DNA from: Maricaulis sp947259345
GTDB lineage: Bacteria; Pseudomonadota; Alphaproteobacteria; Caulobacterales; Maricaulaceae
DNA: 64,000 nucleotides
Direction of reading: 5' to 3'
Assembly: GCA_965217205.1 (NCBI GenBank)
Contig: OZ244254.1
Span: forward strand, 2,232,001-2,296,000
Under the pieces are notes generated by a model that saw only the letters and a list, made by a program, of their open reading frames with translations, searched no databases and was not told the DNA's origin. A program made the translations under genes and the position numbers. Below, in pieces: positions 50,523 through 61,500 of the stretch (within the stretch, counting starts at the first letter, position 1; every line of letters begins with the position of its first letter).

Positions 50523-52265
50523 CTACCATCTCCGCTCGAAGCGACGGCGCAGATAGATGGCCAAGGCATTGAAGCCGATCATCAGCGCGAGAAGAACAAG
50601 GATTGCGGCGGCGGTGCGAGCCTCGAAGGCCCGTTCGGCACCGTCCGACCACAGGAAAATCTGCACCGGCATGACCGTTGCCGGTTCGGTAAAGCCTTCC
50701 AGCCCGAGCGTCGGCGCGTCGGCGATGAAGGCGACCATGCCGATCATCAGCAGCGGCGCCGTCTCGCCCATGGCCTGGGCCAGGCCGATAATGGCACCGG
50801 TGAGGATGCCGGGTGCCGCCAGCGGCAAGACATGATGGAAGACGGTCTGGGTTCGTGAAGCGCCAACGGCCAGGGCCGCCTGGCGGATGGATTGGGGTAC
50901 CGCCTTGAGCGCGGCACGGGTAGCAATGATCACGGTCGGCAGCGTCATCAGGGACAGGACCAGACCACCCACCAGCGGCGCCGATCGCGGCAGGCCGAAG
51001 GCATTGATGAAGACAGCCAGTCCGAGCAGACCGAACACGATCGACGGAACCGCAGCGAGATTGTTGATATTGACCTCGATCAGCGCGGTGAACCGGTTCT
51101 TCGGGGCGTATTCCTCGAGATAGAGCGCGGTGAAGACACCGATCGGCACCGAGATGATGATGGTGATGATCATCGTCAGGATGGAGCCGTAAAGCGCGCC
51201 CTTCACACCGGCCAGCTCGGGTTCCCGGCTGTCCGCATTGGCAAAGAGATAGGTATTGAAGGTCGAGCTGATGGCCCCGCGCTCTTCCAGCGCCCGCGTC
51301 CAGACGATCAGCTGATCCGAGACGCGGCGGCGTTCGACCGGCGTATCGATGACCTGGATCGACCAGGCGTTCTCGGCTTCGACGCTGTCGCCGCCGAGCA
51401 GATATTCCCCGGTCCCGCCGGCCCCGTTGCGGGCCAGGCTGGCAAGCCGGACCGTGCGACCTTCGCTTTCAACCAGAATGCTGGGCAAACTATTGTCGAG
51501 TTCGATCGGTCCGGCGTCGATCTCGAGCCGCGCACGAATGTCCGCTGCCTGGCGACGATTGAGGTCGGCGTCGTAAAGCATGTCTTCTGCTTCAGTGCCG
51601 CTCAACTCCTGCGCCCGTTCGGTCAGACGATCAGCCTCCGTCTCCAGCAAGGTCGCGCGAGCCCGCAGCGTGCGGGCAATTTCAGCGGCGAGGTCACGAA
51701 AGTCTGTCGCCGTGGACCGCACAACAACGCCAGCATCGGACGGCTCAAGGCTGAGCGTGCCCTGCGGCTGGAAACTGCGCTCCTCGACCAGCAAACCCTT
51801 GAGATAGAGGTCAAGGTCATCGGCAAGCGGCATGGTGAAACGGTGTTGCGTCCCGATCAGGCCCGGATCCTCAAGCACCTCATCCATCAGGCGGGTCGCG
51901 TTGAGGGCAGTATAGAGGCTGAACAAATTGCGCAGCTCGCGGCGACCGGTCACTTCGGGAAATTCGGTGCGGATCGCGTTTTGCAGGACACGGCTATAGC
52001 TGCCCCGGCGCAATGAGTCCTCGCTGCGCTCGCCGGACGGATCGACCAGCTCTTCGTCCAGGTCGACCGTCAGTTCCAGCTCGTTGACCGTGAAAGCCGG
52101 CAATCCGCCGGAGACAATCGAGCTCAGCAGGATGACCAGGATGCCGACGGCCGCGGCGACGGCGGCCAGGCCGGCCGCGCGAAAGCGCAGCTCGGCCCGA
52201 TAGCGTGCACCGAGATTCTTGCTGACGGCGGTCCGGATCGGCGAGATGTCGGGCGTATCAGTCAT
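50523..52265 (-). CDS. pstA: PstA phosphate ABC permease, long form
   Basis: This is 580 residues, long even for the alphaproteobacterial type (a PstA core is about 300). One membrane helix (about 30-52) precedes an extended extracytoplasmic insertion of about 310 residues (DUF3333-like, with a Glu/Arg coiled coil around 195-245). The five-helix transport domain with the family segment ALYLEEYAPKN and the coupling loop KAVPQSIRQAALAVGASRTQT follows. The start overlaps the pstC stop by eight bases. Confidence 0.9.
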   Translation of the reverse strand: MTDTPDISPIRTAVSKNLGARYRAELRFRAAGLAAVAAAVGILVILLSSIVSGGLPAFTVNELELTVDLDEELVDPSGERSEDSLRRGSYSRVLQNAIRTEFPEVTGRRELRNLFSLYTALNATRLMDEVLEDPGLIGTQHRFTMPLADDLDLYLKGLLVEERSFQPQGTLSLEPSDAGVVVRSTATDFRDLAAEIARTLRARATLLETEADRLTERAQELSGTEAEDMLYDADLNRRQAADIRARLEIDAGPIELDNSLPSILVESEGRTVRLASLARNGAGGTGEYLLGGDSVEAENAWSIQVIDTPVERRRVSDQLIVWTRALEERGAISSTFNTYLFANADSREPELAGVKGALYGSILTMIITIIISVPIGVFTALYLEEYAPKNRFTALIEVNINNLAAVPSIVFGLLGLAVFINAFGLPRSAPLVGGLVLSLMTLPTVIIATRAALKAVPQSIRQAALAVGASRTQTVFHHVLPLAAPGILTGAIIGLAQAMGETAPLLMIGMVAFIADAPTLGLEGFTEPATVMPVQIFLWSDGAERAFEARTAAAILVLLALMIGFNALAIYLRRRFERRW

Positions 52266-53958
52266 ATTTTTCCCGGTATCTTTGCACAACGCGCAGGGCG
52301 ATGACGTTCATCACCAGGGTGATGACGAAGAGGACCAGGCCCAGCGCGAAGGCGGACAGGGTCTTGGGACTGTCGAATTCCTGGTCACCGGTCAGCAGCA
52401 TCACGATCTGGACCGTGATCGTGGTGACCGATTCCAACGGATTGGCGGTCAGATTTGCGCCCTGTCCGGCCGCCATGACCACAATCATGGTTTCGCCAAC
52501 AGCGCGTGACACGGCCAGCAGGATGGCACCGACGATGCCGGGCAGCGCGGCGGGGATGATCACGCGCCCGATCGTCTCCGATTTGGTCGCGCCCATGGCG
52601 TAGGAGCCGTCGCGCAGGGATTGCGGCACGGAATTGATCACATCATCGCTGAGCGAGGAGATGAAGGGGATGATCATCACCCCCATGACCAGGCCGGCCG
52701 AAAGCGCGCTCTGGGTCACCACATCGTCGATGCCGATCATGGCGAAGAAGCCGCGAATGGCGGGCCCGACAGTCAGGAGGGCAAAGAAGCCATAGACCAC
52801 GGTGGGCACGCCGGCGAGAATTTCCAGAACCGGCTTGGCGGTCAGCCGGAAGCGCGGCCCGGCATATTCCGACAAGTAAATCGCCGAGAGCAGGCCGATG
52901 GGCACCGCGACGATCATCGCGATCACGGTGATCATCGCCGTGCCGGCAAAAAGCGGCACCGCCCCGAAGGCACCGGACTGGCCGACCTGGTCGGCCCGCA
53001 AGGCAATCTGCGGCGACCATTGAAGGCCGAACAGGAATTCGGTCAGCGGTACGGTCGAGAAGAATCGAAGGCTTTCAAACAGAAGCGAAAACACGATGCC
53101 GATCGTCGTCATGATGGCTATGACGGAAGACAGGAAGAGCATGGCCGTAACCAGGCTCTCGACATGATTGCGGGCCCGGAAGGCTGCGGCGACCTGCCCG
53201 CGAGTCCGAATCAATCCGCCAAAGGCGATGGCGATGGCTATGCCGGCGACCAGATTGCGAATCTGGTCGGCATGGCGGCGCATGACCGCGGCTGCAGCAT
53301 CCAGCTCGGGGCTGGCGCGGCTGGCGAGACCATCGGTCGCGATCCGCCTCGCGTCGGAAAGGAATAGCTGGCGCCGCTCGCGCGGCGCATGTGCGAGCTC
53401 GAAGCCCGCCAGGGCGCGAACCGATGCCCCCGCTTCCGCCGCTTCGTCCGAAACACCATCTCGCAGCTCGGCCCGCCGGCCAAGCCGTGCGTCTTCAGCC
53501 GTTGCGAGCTGATTGACCAGATCGGTCTGTTCACTTTGCAACGCTTCCAGGCGCGCCGGGTCGCGATCACTGCCGCTTGCGCTGCGCAGATCTGCCATGG
53601 CGTCGGCAACGCCGTCAGCCCGATCGCGCAGAACGGCCAGCGTCTCCGCCAGAGCCAGGGTTTCGGCGTCGGCTTCCAAAGCCGTCTCAAAACTCGCCGT
53701 GAGCGCGGCCGCGTCGCGGCGCAACTCCATGGCGGTCAGCCGGTCAACAAGACCGCTGCCGAACAGGCCGTAGGCGGCAAGCAGGATGAAGGCCGGCAGT
53801 CCAGTCCAGATCGCGACGTAATAGCCATGGAAATTGGGCAGGGAGTGCAAACGCGCCGTCGCGCCGGAGACCGCGGAGATCGCCCGCGATCGGCCGACAT
53901 AGAAGCCTCCGGCCAGCATCACAATGATCGCAAGTGCGACTATGGCGATAATGGACAT
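52258..53958 (-). CDS. pstC: PstC phosphate ABC permease, long form
   Basis: This is 566 residues. The first helix is followed by a second near 48-68 and then a coiled-coil, Ala/Asp/Arg-rich region (about 70-215) before the six-helix permease core. The core holds AIYLSEYAGPRFR and the coupling loop SVPQSLRDGSYAMGATKSET. Together with PstA it forms the phosphate channel. The Pho box 88 bases upstream shows PhoB control. Confidence 0.92.
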   Translation of the reverse strand: MSIIAIVALAIIVMLAGGFYVGRSRAISAVSGATARLHSLPNFHGYYVAIWTGLPAFILLAAYGLFGSGLVDRLTAMELRRDAAALTASFETALEADAETLALAETLAVLRDRADGVADAMADLRSASGSDRDPARLEALQSEQTDLVNQLATAEDARLGRRAELRDGVSDEAAEAGASVRALAGFELAHAPRERRQLFLSDARRIATDGLASRASPELDAAAAVMRRHADQIRNLVAGIAIAIAFGGLIRTRGQVAAAFRARNHVESLVTAMLFLSSVIAIMTTIGIVFSLLFESLRFFSTVPLTEFLFGLQWSPQIALRADQVGQSGAFGAVPLFAGTAMITVIAMIVAVPIGLLSAIYLSEYAGPRFRLTAKPVLEILAGVPTVVYGFFALLTVGPAIRGFFAMIGIDDVVTQSALSAGLVMGVMIIPFISSLSDDVINSVPQSLRDGSYAMGATKSETIGRVIIPAALPGIVGAILLAVSRAVGETMIVVMAAGQGANLTANPLESVTTITVQIVMLLTGDQEFDSPKTLSAFALGLVLFVITLVMNVIALRVVQRYREKYD

Positions 53959-54045
53959 GCAATTCCCCTCGGCTCGCCGATCGGTGGTCCGTTTCCTCGT
54001 GCACCGAGTCGCTTGGTACTAGTACGCCCGTTGCGGGCCCCGTTT

Positions 54046-54074
54046 ATGACAACCCGGCTACAGTTTTGTGACAA
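54046..54074 (-). promoter_or_regulatory. Pho box in front of pstC
   Basis: On the minus strand three half-sites, TTGTCAC, CTGTAGC and TTGTCAT, repeat every 11 bp, matching the CTGTCAT direct-repeat consensus of PhoB sites (one half-site weaker). It lies about 88-116 bases before the pstC start and is the likely PhoB activation site for pstC-pstA-pstB-phoU-phoB. Confidence 0.8.
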
Positions 54075-54123
54075 CGACCGGTTTGCATGCAGGGAATATC
54101 AAACCGGGGGACCAAGCACCTGA

Positions 54124-55509
54124 TTATTCGATATCTTTTTGCGAAGATTGCGGCATTGGCAGAAATACACTGAAGACCGATCCGGCGCCCGGCAGGCTCT
54201 CGACCGTGAAGCCGCCGCGATGCCGGTTGATGATGTGCTTGACGATAGCCAGCCCCAGGCCCGTGCCCTCGCGCGGACCACTCTTTTGACCATCAACACG
54301 ATAGAAGCGCTCGGACAGGCGCGGCAAATTGCGCCGCTCGATACCCTGACCGCCATCGCGGATCCGGACCGCCATGAAACGGTCGCCCGGCTCCGAAGCG
54401 GGTGCGGCAAGGGTCAGGCGACTGGCTTCGGGACCGAGCATCAGGCCCGGCCGCTCCGCCTGGTCGCGGGTCAGATTGGCGGACAAGCGGATCTCGACCG
54501 TCGAACCGGCCGCCGAATACTTGATCGCATTTTCGACCAGATTCATCACCACTTCGAGCAACTGATCACGATCACCAACCGCCAGTGCCGGCTCCACTTG
54601 CATGTCGAGTTCGATCGATTTCTCGGTCAGCTGGGGCCGCAACACATCCACCACATCCTCGACAATCGAGCCCAGGTCCGCAGTGCTGCTGGGCGGGACA
54701 TGCTCGTCCATCTCGACCCGAGACAGGGACAGAAGATCGTTGATCAGGCGCTGCATCCGTTCCGTCTGATCAAACATGATCGCCAGAAAGCGGTCCCGCG
54801 CGTCCGGGTCGTCCTTGGCATGACCGCGCAACGTCTCGATGAAACCGGCAAGCGACGCCAAGGGCGTTCGAAGTTCGTGGCTGGCATTGGCCAGGAAGTC
54901 GGCCCGCATGCGGTCAGCCCGCTTGATTGAGGTCTCATCCGAGAGCACCAGCATGGCCCGCCAGGGCTGGGACGGATCCTTGCGCGATGCGAGCGGCGCC
55001 ACATGGGCGCGAACATGGCTCTCGACCGGCGCCATCATCGAGTATTCGACCGGCTCCACGGCCTGGCCCCGCAAGGCCGCACTGACCGCCTCCAGAACCT
55101 GTGGCTGGCGCAGAACCGCCGACAAGTGTCCGGTGGCCATTCCAAGGCCCAGGAAGTCGCGTGCGGCCGGATTGGCAATCTCGATACGTCCGCCCGCCCC
55201 GATCAGGAGGACGGGAATCGGCAAGTGCTCAAGCATGACCTTTGCGCGCTGGGCTTCATCGCCATCATCGCCATCGCGCTCGCGCAGGGCCTGGTTTTCA
55301 GGTGCCGGATTGAGCGTCGTACTGATTGTGAGATAATAGAAGGTGGAGAGCGCGGCGATCGTGGCTATGGCGACGACCGTTTCCAGAAAGCCCAGTTCAC
55401 CGAACAGCCAGAACAGCACAAGCACCACGCTGCCCAGTGCCGCAACGGCAGCCGTATCTCGGCGCCGGATGCGGATCAACGGCGCGTCGGAAGCCCTTTT
55501 ATTGCTCAA
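54124..55509 (-). CDS. phoR: PhoR phosphate sensor histidine kinase
   Basis: This is 461 residues. Two N-terminal membrane helices (about 15-55) are followed by a PAS domain (about 90-180), a HisKA domain with NASHELRTPLASLAG (phospho-acceptor His211), and an HATPase domain (VMNLVENAIKYSA, IRDGGQGI, GTGLGLAIVKHI). It phosphorylates PhoB in phosphate starvation. The start is TTG 55509, since no ATG is well placed. It is separated from pstC by a 165-bp spacer with the Pho box, so it may have its own promoter. Confidence 0.94.
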   Translation of the reverse strand: MSNKRASDAPLIRIRRRDTAAVAALGSVVLVLFWLFGELGFLETVVAIATIAALSTFYYLTISTTLNPAPENQALRERDGDDGDEAQRAKVMLEHLPIPVLLIGAGGRIEIANPAARDFLGLGMATGHLSAVLRQPQVLEAVSAALRGQAVEPVEYSMMAPVESHVRAHVAPLASRKDPSQPWRAMLVLSDETSIKRADRMRADFLANASHELRTPLASLAGFIETLRGHAKDDPDARDRFLAIMFDQTERMQRLINDLLSLSRVEMDEHVPPSSTADLGSIVEDVVDVLRPQLTEKSIELDMQVEPALAVGDRDQLLEVVMNLVENAIKYSAAGSTVEIRLSANLTRDQAERPGLMLGPEASRLTLAAPASEPGDRFMAVRIRDGGQGIERRNLPRLSERFYRVDGQKSGPREGTGLGLAIVKHIINRHRGGFTVESLPGAGSVFSVFLPMPQSSQKDIE

Positions 55510-55783
55510 GTTTTAGTCGCCTTCAGGCCGGTCTTGGGTCATGAAGCCACCAACCGGGCCGGGGCTGGTGTCTCAGCTGCACGCCTTCTAGCCCGATTTG
55601 CATCCAAAAGACGAGCCTGCGGCATCAAAGCTGTAAAGGCAGACTTGGCACATCACGAATTTCGAGAGAGTTTTCATGCCATTCGCTAATCATTTAGTGT
55701 TTTTCGATAAAAATCTGTTGACTTTCGCTATGCCCTTTCTAGGATGCCGGTCTAATCAGGATCAAGACGTGCGGGGACAACGC

Positions 55784-57199
55784 ATGGCAAAACGTTTGCT
55801 AGTAATCGCCACAGCACTGGCCACCGCCTCCTGCAGCTCGCTGCAGGCTTTCGAGACGCGGGAATTCGGATCTGACGGGGTTCTACCCTCGGCACCGTCT
55901 TCCTGGTCTGCGGGCAATGGTGACGCCGGTGCGGAACTGGCCCGTGACTGGGTCGCCTCCATGCAGGATGAGCGCCTGGCCGCGCTGATCGACGAAGCCT
56001 TCGACGGCAATCCGTCGCTGGCCCAGTCCTTGGCGCGTTATCATGGCGCGGTTGCGGCGGCCCGTATTGACGGTGCGCGCTACCTGCCCTCCCTGGACGG
56101 GAGTTTGGGCTATCAGCGCACCCAGCCGAATGTCGGTTCGGGTTCGGACAGTTTCGGACTTGACCTTTCAGCGTCCTGGGAAACCGATCTGTGGGGTGCG
56201 CTGCGTGACAATGCGCGCGCCAGCGGCCTCAACGCAGAAGCCGCGGCAGAAGATGTCCGCGCGAGCCAATTGTCGGTCGCCGGCCTGGTCGCCAAGGGCT
56301 GGTTCTCGCTGATCGAGGCCCGCCTGCAGACCGAGCTGGCCGAACGTGATGTGGCCACCCGCCAGAATTCGCTCAACCTGACCGAACGCCGCTTCGCCCG
56401 CGGTCTCGTGCGCAGCTCGGATGTGCGCACTGCGCGCAGCGCCCTGGCGTCGTCGCAAGCGGCCCTGGCCTCGCGCCAGCGCTCCGAAGCCGCATCGGCC
56501 CGCAGCCTCGAAACCCTTATCGGCCGCTATCCGTCCGCCACGCTGACACCGGAGCATGACTTTCCGGAGTTCGGCGCGATTGGCGGTCTTGGCACGCCGA
56601 TCGACATGCTCAACCGCCGCCCGGATGTCCGTGCTGCCGAGAATCGGCTGAGCGCAGCCGGTTTCCAGGCCGACGCCGCGGCCAAGGCACTCATTCCCAG
56701 CCTCTCCCTGCGTGGGTCGTCCGGAACGGGCGGGGTTGATGTCTCCGACATGTTCGACCTCGATACCCTGGTCTCCAGCATCACGGCCTCGCTGGTTGCA
56801 CCGATTTTCGACGGCGGTCGCCTGATCGCGCAGCGCGACCAGGTCTATGCCACGGCCGAAGGACTGGTCGCGAGCTATATCGCGACGGTCCTGACGGCCT
56901 GGCAGGAATCGGAAAACGCCATCCACGCCGACGCCATTCTCGCCCAGCGGGTCGAGAATCTGCAGCAGGCGTATGAAGAAGCCGCCGCCGCCGAGGACCT
57001 TGTGGTCCGCGAGTACTCACGTGGCGTATCGACCATTTTCGAACTGCTGACCGCCCAGTCCCGGCGCATCAGCGCGGAAAGCCAATACATCTCGGCACGT
57101 CGCGAACGCGCGACCAATCGTGTCGATCTTTATCTCGCCCTCGCCGGCGATTTCTCCGCGGCCCAGTCCGCAGACCCGGCCGCGCACACAGGAGAATAA
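55784..57199 (+). CDS. RND efflux outer membrane lipoprotein (NodT family)
   Basis: This 471-residue outer membrane factor has a lipoprotein signal (lipobox TASC, Cys17) and the duplicated TolC-like helices, e.g. YHGAVAAARIDGARYLPSL and FDGGRLIAQRDQVYATAEG. ATG 55784 is chosen because the lipoprotein signal starts there. A promoter-like TTGACT/TAGGAT pair with 16 bp spacing lies about 60 bp upstream. It forms the exit channel for the adaptor and permease that follow at 2 and 29 bases. Confidence 0.92.
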   Translation: MAKRLLVIATALATASCSSLQAFETREFGSDGVLPSAPSSWSAGNGDAGAELARDWVASMQDERLAALIDEAFDGNPSLAQSLARYHGAVAAARIDGARYLPSLDGSLGYQRTQPNVGSGSDSFGLDLSASWETDLWGALRDNARASGLNAEAAAEDVRASQLSVAGLVAKGWFSLIEARLQTELAERDVATRQNSLNLTERRFARGLVRSSDVRTARSALASSQAALASRQRSEAASARSLETLIGRYPSATLTPEHDFPEFGAIGGLGTPIDMLNRRPDVRAAENRLSAAGFQADAAAKALIPSLSLRGSSGTGGVDVSDMFDLDTLVSSITASLVAPIFDGGRLIAQRDQVYATAEGLVASYIATVLTAWQESENAIHADAILAQRVENLQQAYEEAAAAEDLVVREYSRGVSTIFELLTAQSRRISAESQYISARRERATNRVDLYLALAGDFSAAQSADPAAHTGE

Positions 57200-57201
57200 T
57201 T

Positions 57202-58485
57202 ATGGGCAAGCTCATCGGACGCATTTTGATCATTGGTGTTGTTTTCGTTCTCGGCTTTGGCGTCATCTTCACGCTCTTCGGTACCCAGGAGCAGCCGGAA
57301 CGGGCCAATGCAGCCCCCCGCCCGGTCGCGGTTTTTGTTGACGAGGCCCGCCTCGACACAGTGGCCCTTCAGGTCACCTCCCAAGGCGAAGCCCGGCCGC
57401 GCACACAGATCAGCCTGGTGCCGCAGGTTGCCGGCCGCATTACCTATGTGAACCCGGATTTCATCGAGGGCGGCTTCTTCGAAGCCGGCGAAACCCTCGT
57501 CCAGATCGATGATGCCGACTACCGTCTCGCCGTGACCCGTGCCTCGGCCCAGGTCGCCCAGGCGGAACAGGCCCTGGCCCGCGAACGAGCGGAATCCGAA
57601 CTGGCCGCGAGCGAGTGGGAAGAATTGGGTGAGGGCGAAGCTTCGTCCCTGACGCTGCGCGAGCCGCAACTCGCAGAAGCCCGCGCCCAACTGGCAGCGG
57701 CCGAAGCCTCGCTTCAGTCGGCCCGCCTGGACCTGGCACGGACGCGCATCTCCGCGCCTTTCAGCGGTCGTGTCCGCGCCAAGAATGCCGATCTCGGCCA
57801 GTATGTGTCTCCGGGCACGCCGCTGGGTGAAGTCTTCTCGACCGACGCGGTTCTGGTGCGCCTGCCGCTGACCGATCACGAACTGGGCCTGCTGGGTATT
57901 CCGATTGCCTACAACGCCGCTGGCGATCCGGGCATGCCGGTGGAGCTCAGCGCGACCCTGGCCGGTCGTCCGCAAGTCTGGCAGGGCCATATCACCCGCA
58001 CGGACAGCGCCATCGATCCGCAGACCCGCGTGCTCTATGCCATCGCCGAAGTCATGGATCCCTATGGCGAAGGCGCCGGTGATGGCACGCCGCTGGCCGT
58101 CGGCCTCTTCGTGACCGCCAGCATCACTGGCCGCAATGTCGAGAATGCCTACGTCCTGCCGCGCTCCGCGCTGCGTGGCCAGAGCAATGTCTATGTTGCC
58201 GAAGAAGGCGGAACACTCTCTGTGCGCACGGTCGAGGTCATCGACTCCAACGCCCAGGAAGTCATCGTCTCGTCCGGCGTGCGTGGCGGCGAAATGGTCG
58301 TCACCTCGCCGATCCGGGGTGCCAGCGACGGCATGCGCATCCAGACCTTCGGGGCGGATGGCGAAATGATCGCGGCCTATTCGGCAACCTATGACGACCA
58401 AGCAGCCGACGAACCGGCCGAAGAAGGCCTGGCAGAAACCGAGACCGGCGAAGCCGACAGCGACGCTGTCGCGAGCGCTGGCTAA
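57202..58485 (+). CDS. RND efflux periplasmic adaptor (membrane fusion protein)
   Basis: This 427-residue adaptor has an N-terminal membrane anchor (about 5-28), the lipoyl/biotinyl halves (ISLVPQVAGRITYVNPDF and ARTRISAPFSGRVRAKN), an alpha-helical hairpin between them (about 110-175), and beta-barrel/membrane-proximal domains. It bridges the NodT-type channel and the permease. A long acidic tail (Glu/Asp/Ala, last 30 residues) is unusual but probably disordered. Confidence 0.94.
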   Translation: MGKLIGRILIIGVVFVLGFGVIFTLFGTQEQPERANAAPRPVAVFVDEARLDTVALQVTSQGEARPRTQISLVPQVAGRITYVNPDFIEGGFFEAGETLVQIDDADYRLAVTRASAQVAQAEQALARERAESELAASEWEELGEGEASSLTLREPQLAEARAQLAAAEASLQSARLDLARTRISAPFSGRVRAKNADLGQYVSPGTPLGEVFSTDAVLVRLPLTDHELGLLGIPIAYNAAGDPGMPVELSATLAGRPQVWQGHITRTDSAIDPQTRVLYAIAEVMDPYGEGAGDGTPLAVGLFVTASITGRNVENAYVLPRSALRGQSNVYVAEEGGTLSVRTVEVIDSNAQEVIVSSGVRGGEMVVTSPIRGASDGMRIQTFGADGEMIAAYSATYDDQAADEPAEEGLAETETGEADSDAVASAG

Positions 58486-58514
58486 GCGACCGAACCAGAC
58501 GGAGGACAACGGCG

Positions 58515-61500
58515 ATGACCGATCCCAACACCACTCATGAAGAAGCCCCGCGGGGCGGCATTGTCGGCTGGTGGGCACGGAATACCGTCGCCGCCAACCT
58601 GGTCATGATCATCGCCGTTGTTGGCGGTTTCATCGGCTATAACTCGCTCAACCGTGAGGTCTTCCCGACCGTCTCGGTGAACGGTGCCAGCGTCTCCGTG
58701 GCCTGGCCCGGCGCCTCCCCGCAAGAGGTCGAAGAACAGATCATCGTGCGGATCGAGGAAGCGCTGTCCGACATGGACGGCATCGAGACGATCACCTCCA
58801 CCGCCCGCGAAGGCGGCGGCAATATCAATATCGAGGGCAAGCGCTCGGTCGATGTCGGCGAGTTCATCGACGCCATCAAGCTGGAAGTCGATTCCGTCAA
58901 CAACTTGCCGCAATCGGCCTTCCGCCCTGTGGTAACGCCGTGGCGCTCACAGGATCAGGTCGTCGGTTTTGCCGTTCACGGCAGCGCCGAACGACGTGAT
59001 TTGCAGGCCATTGGCCGCGAGATCCGCGACGAGGTTGCCCAGCTGCCTGGCGCCTCCATCGTCAATATGTGGGCAACGCGCGGCGAGGAGGTCTCGATCG
59101 AGGTCTCCGAGGAAAACCTGCGTCGCTATGACCTGACCTTTGACGAGATCGTTCGCGCTGTGCGCTCAAGCTCGCTCAATGCCTCGGCCGGCAGCGTCCG
59201 GACGGAGCTGGGCGATGTCAGCATCACCTCGCGCCAGCTGGCCGATACAGCCCCGGAATTCGAGGAAATCATCATCCGTCAGACCTCGGATGGCGGCACG
59301 CTGCGCGTCAGCGATGTGGCCCAGGTCACGGATGGCTTCTCCGACTTCAACCTGGAAGCGACCTATAATGGCGAGTCCATGGTGCTGGTCGTGGTGGAGA
59401 CCTCGCCGAATATCGACGTCGTCGACACCTCGCAGCAGGTTCGCGACTATATCGACCGCAAGCGCCTGGAATTGCCCGATGGCGTCCACCTCTCGCTGTG
59501 GTGGGACAATTCGGAAATGTATACGGGCCGCATGGAAACGATCGCCAATTCCGCCCTGTTCGGTGGATTGCTGGTTCTGATCGTTCTCTTTCTTTTCCTG
59601 CGCCCCATCGTTGCTTTCTGGGTCACCATCGGGATTTTCGTCGCCTTCGGCGGTGCCTTCCTGATCCTGCCCATGATGGGCGTGACCTTGAACATGCTGT
59701 CGCTGTTCGCCTTCCTGCTGGTGATCGGTATCGTCGTCGACGATGCCATCGTGGTCGGCGAGAATATCTATGACAGGGTGGAACGGGGCGAACCCGGCCT
59801 GACGGCGTCGATCGTCGGCACCCAAATGGTGGCCAAGCCGGTCATTTTCGCGGTCATCACGACGATCATGATGTTCTCGCCCTGGATGTTGCTGACCGGT
59901 CCGGAAGTCCAGTTCACCCGCCAGATCTCGCTTGTCGTGATCGCGGCCCTGGCCTTCTCGCTGATCGAGTCCCTGCTCATCCTGCCGGCTCACCTCTCGC
60001 ACATGAAGCCGCAAACGAATACGGGCTTCTTTGGCCCGCTGATTGCGATGCAGCGCGCCATTGCCGGCACGCTTCTCAGCTTTGCCCGAGGCGTCTATCG
60101 CCCGGTCGCCAAGGCGTGTATCCGCAATCGTTATGCGACCTTCTTCGGCTTCTTCCTGATCTTCGTGATCTCCATCTCGCTGATGATGACCAACCGCGTC
60201 GGATCGGTCTTCATGCCGCAGATCGAGAATGAGACGATCCAGACCTCGATCACGCTGGCCGAGGGCACGCCCTGGGGTCGGACCGAGCAGGTCCGTCAGC
60301 AACTCGACCGCGCCCAGGACGAAGCGCTCCGCTATTACCGCGAGCAATTCCCCGGCGAAGTCGACATGATCGAAAGCCGCTCGACCCTGGCCACGGATGG
60401 TCGCATCCGCGCCTGGATCACGCTGGCAGATCCGGAAGATCGCCCGGGCAACCTGCCGACTTCGGAAGTCGCCGCACAGATCCGCGAATTCCTGGGTCCG
60501 ATCCCGGATGCCGAGGAAATCCGCCTCGACTCGACCATCAATAATGGTGGCAATGGCATGCGTTTCGCCCTCTCCGGTCAGAATCTGGACGAGTTGCGGG
60601 CCGCCGCCGATGACCTGAAGGAACAACTGCGCAGCTATGACACCCTGTATGATGTCGTCGACAGCATGCAGACCTCGACCGAGGAATTGCAGGTCCGCCT
60701 GCGTCCGAACGCCCAGGCGCTCGGCCTGACCCTCGCCGATGTCACCAATCAGGTGCGGCAGTCCTTCTACGGTGTCGAAGCCCAACGCCTGCCGCGTGAC
60801 GGTCAGGACGTACGGGTCATGATCCGCCTCGACGAAGCCTCGCGCCGGTCGCTGGATACTTTCCGCGATATCCGCATCCGCACCGCCGACGGACGTGAAG
60901 TGCCGCTGGCCGCGGTCGCCGAGGCCGACTTTGCACCGGGCCTGAACCGGATCAATCGTCGCAATGGCATGCGCACCATCACGGTGAGCGCTGAATTGTC
61001 AGACCCGGCCGCGCGCGGCGACATCACGACGGCGCTGAGCGAGAATTACTGGCAGACCTTCGAGGCCCGCTTCCCGCACGTTTCCCGTGACGAGATCGGC
61101 CAGGCCGAAGGCGAACGCGAATTCATGGCGGAAGTCATGGTCCTGCTCGCCTTTGCCCTGATCTCGATGTACCTGCTGCTGGCGATCGCCTTCCGCTCCT
61201 ACTTCCAGCCGATCGTGATCATGATCGCCATCCCGTTCTCGCTGACCGGCGCCATCTTCGGACATTATCTGTTCGACATGCCGATCGCCCTCTTCTCCTA
61301 TTTCGGGGTCGGGGCGGCAGCGGGCGTTGTCATCAATGACAATCTGGTGCTGATCGACTTCGTGAACCGGCTGCGCGCCAATGGCGTCGGGGCCTTCCAG
61401 GCCCTGGTCGATGCCGGCGTGCAGCGCTTCCGCCCGATCCTGCTGACCTCGGTCACCACCTTCCTCGGTATCTTCCCGATGATGGCCGAGCGCTCGACGC

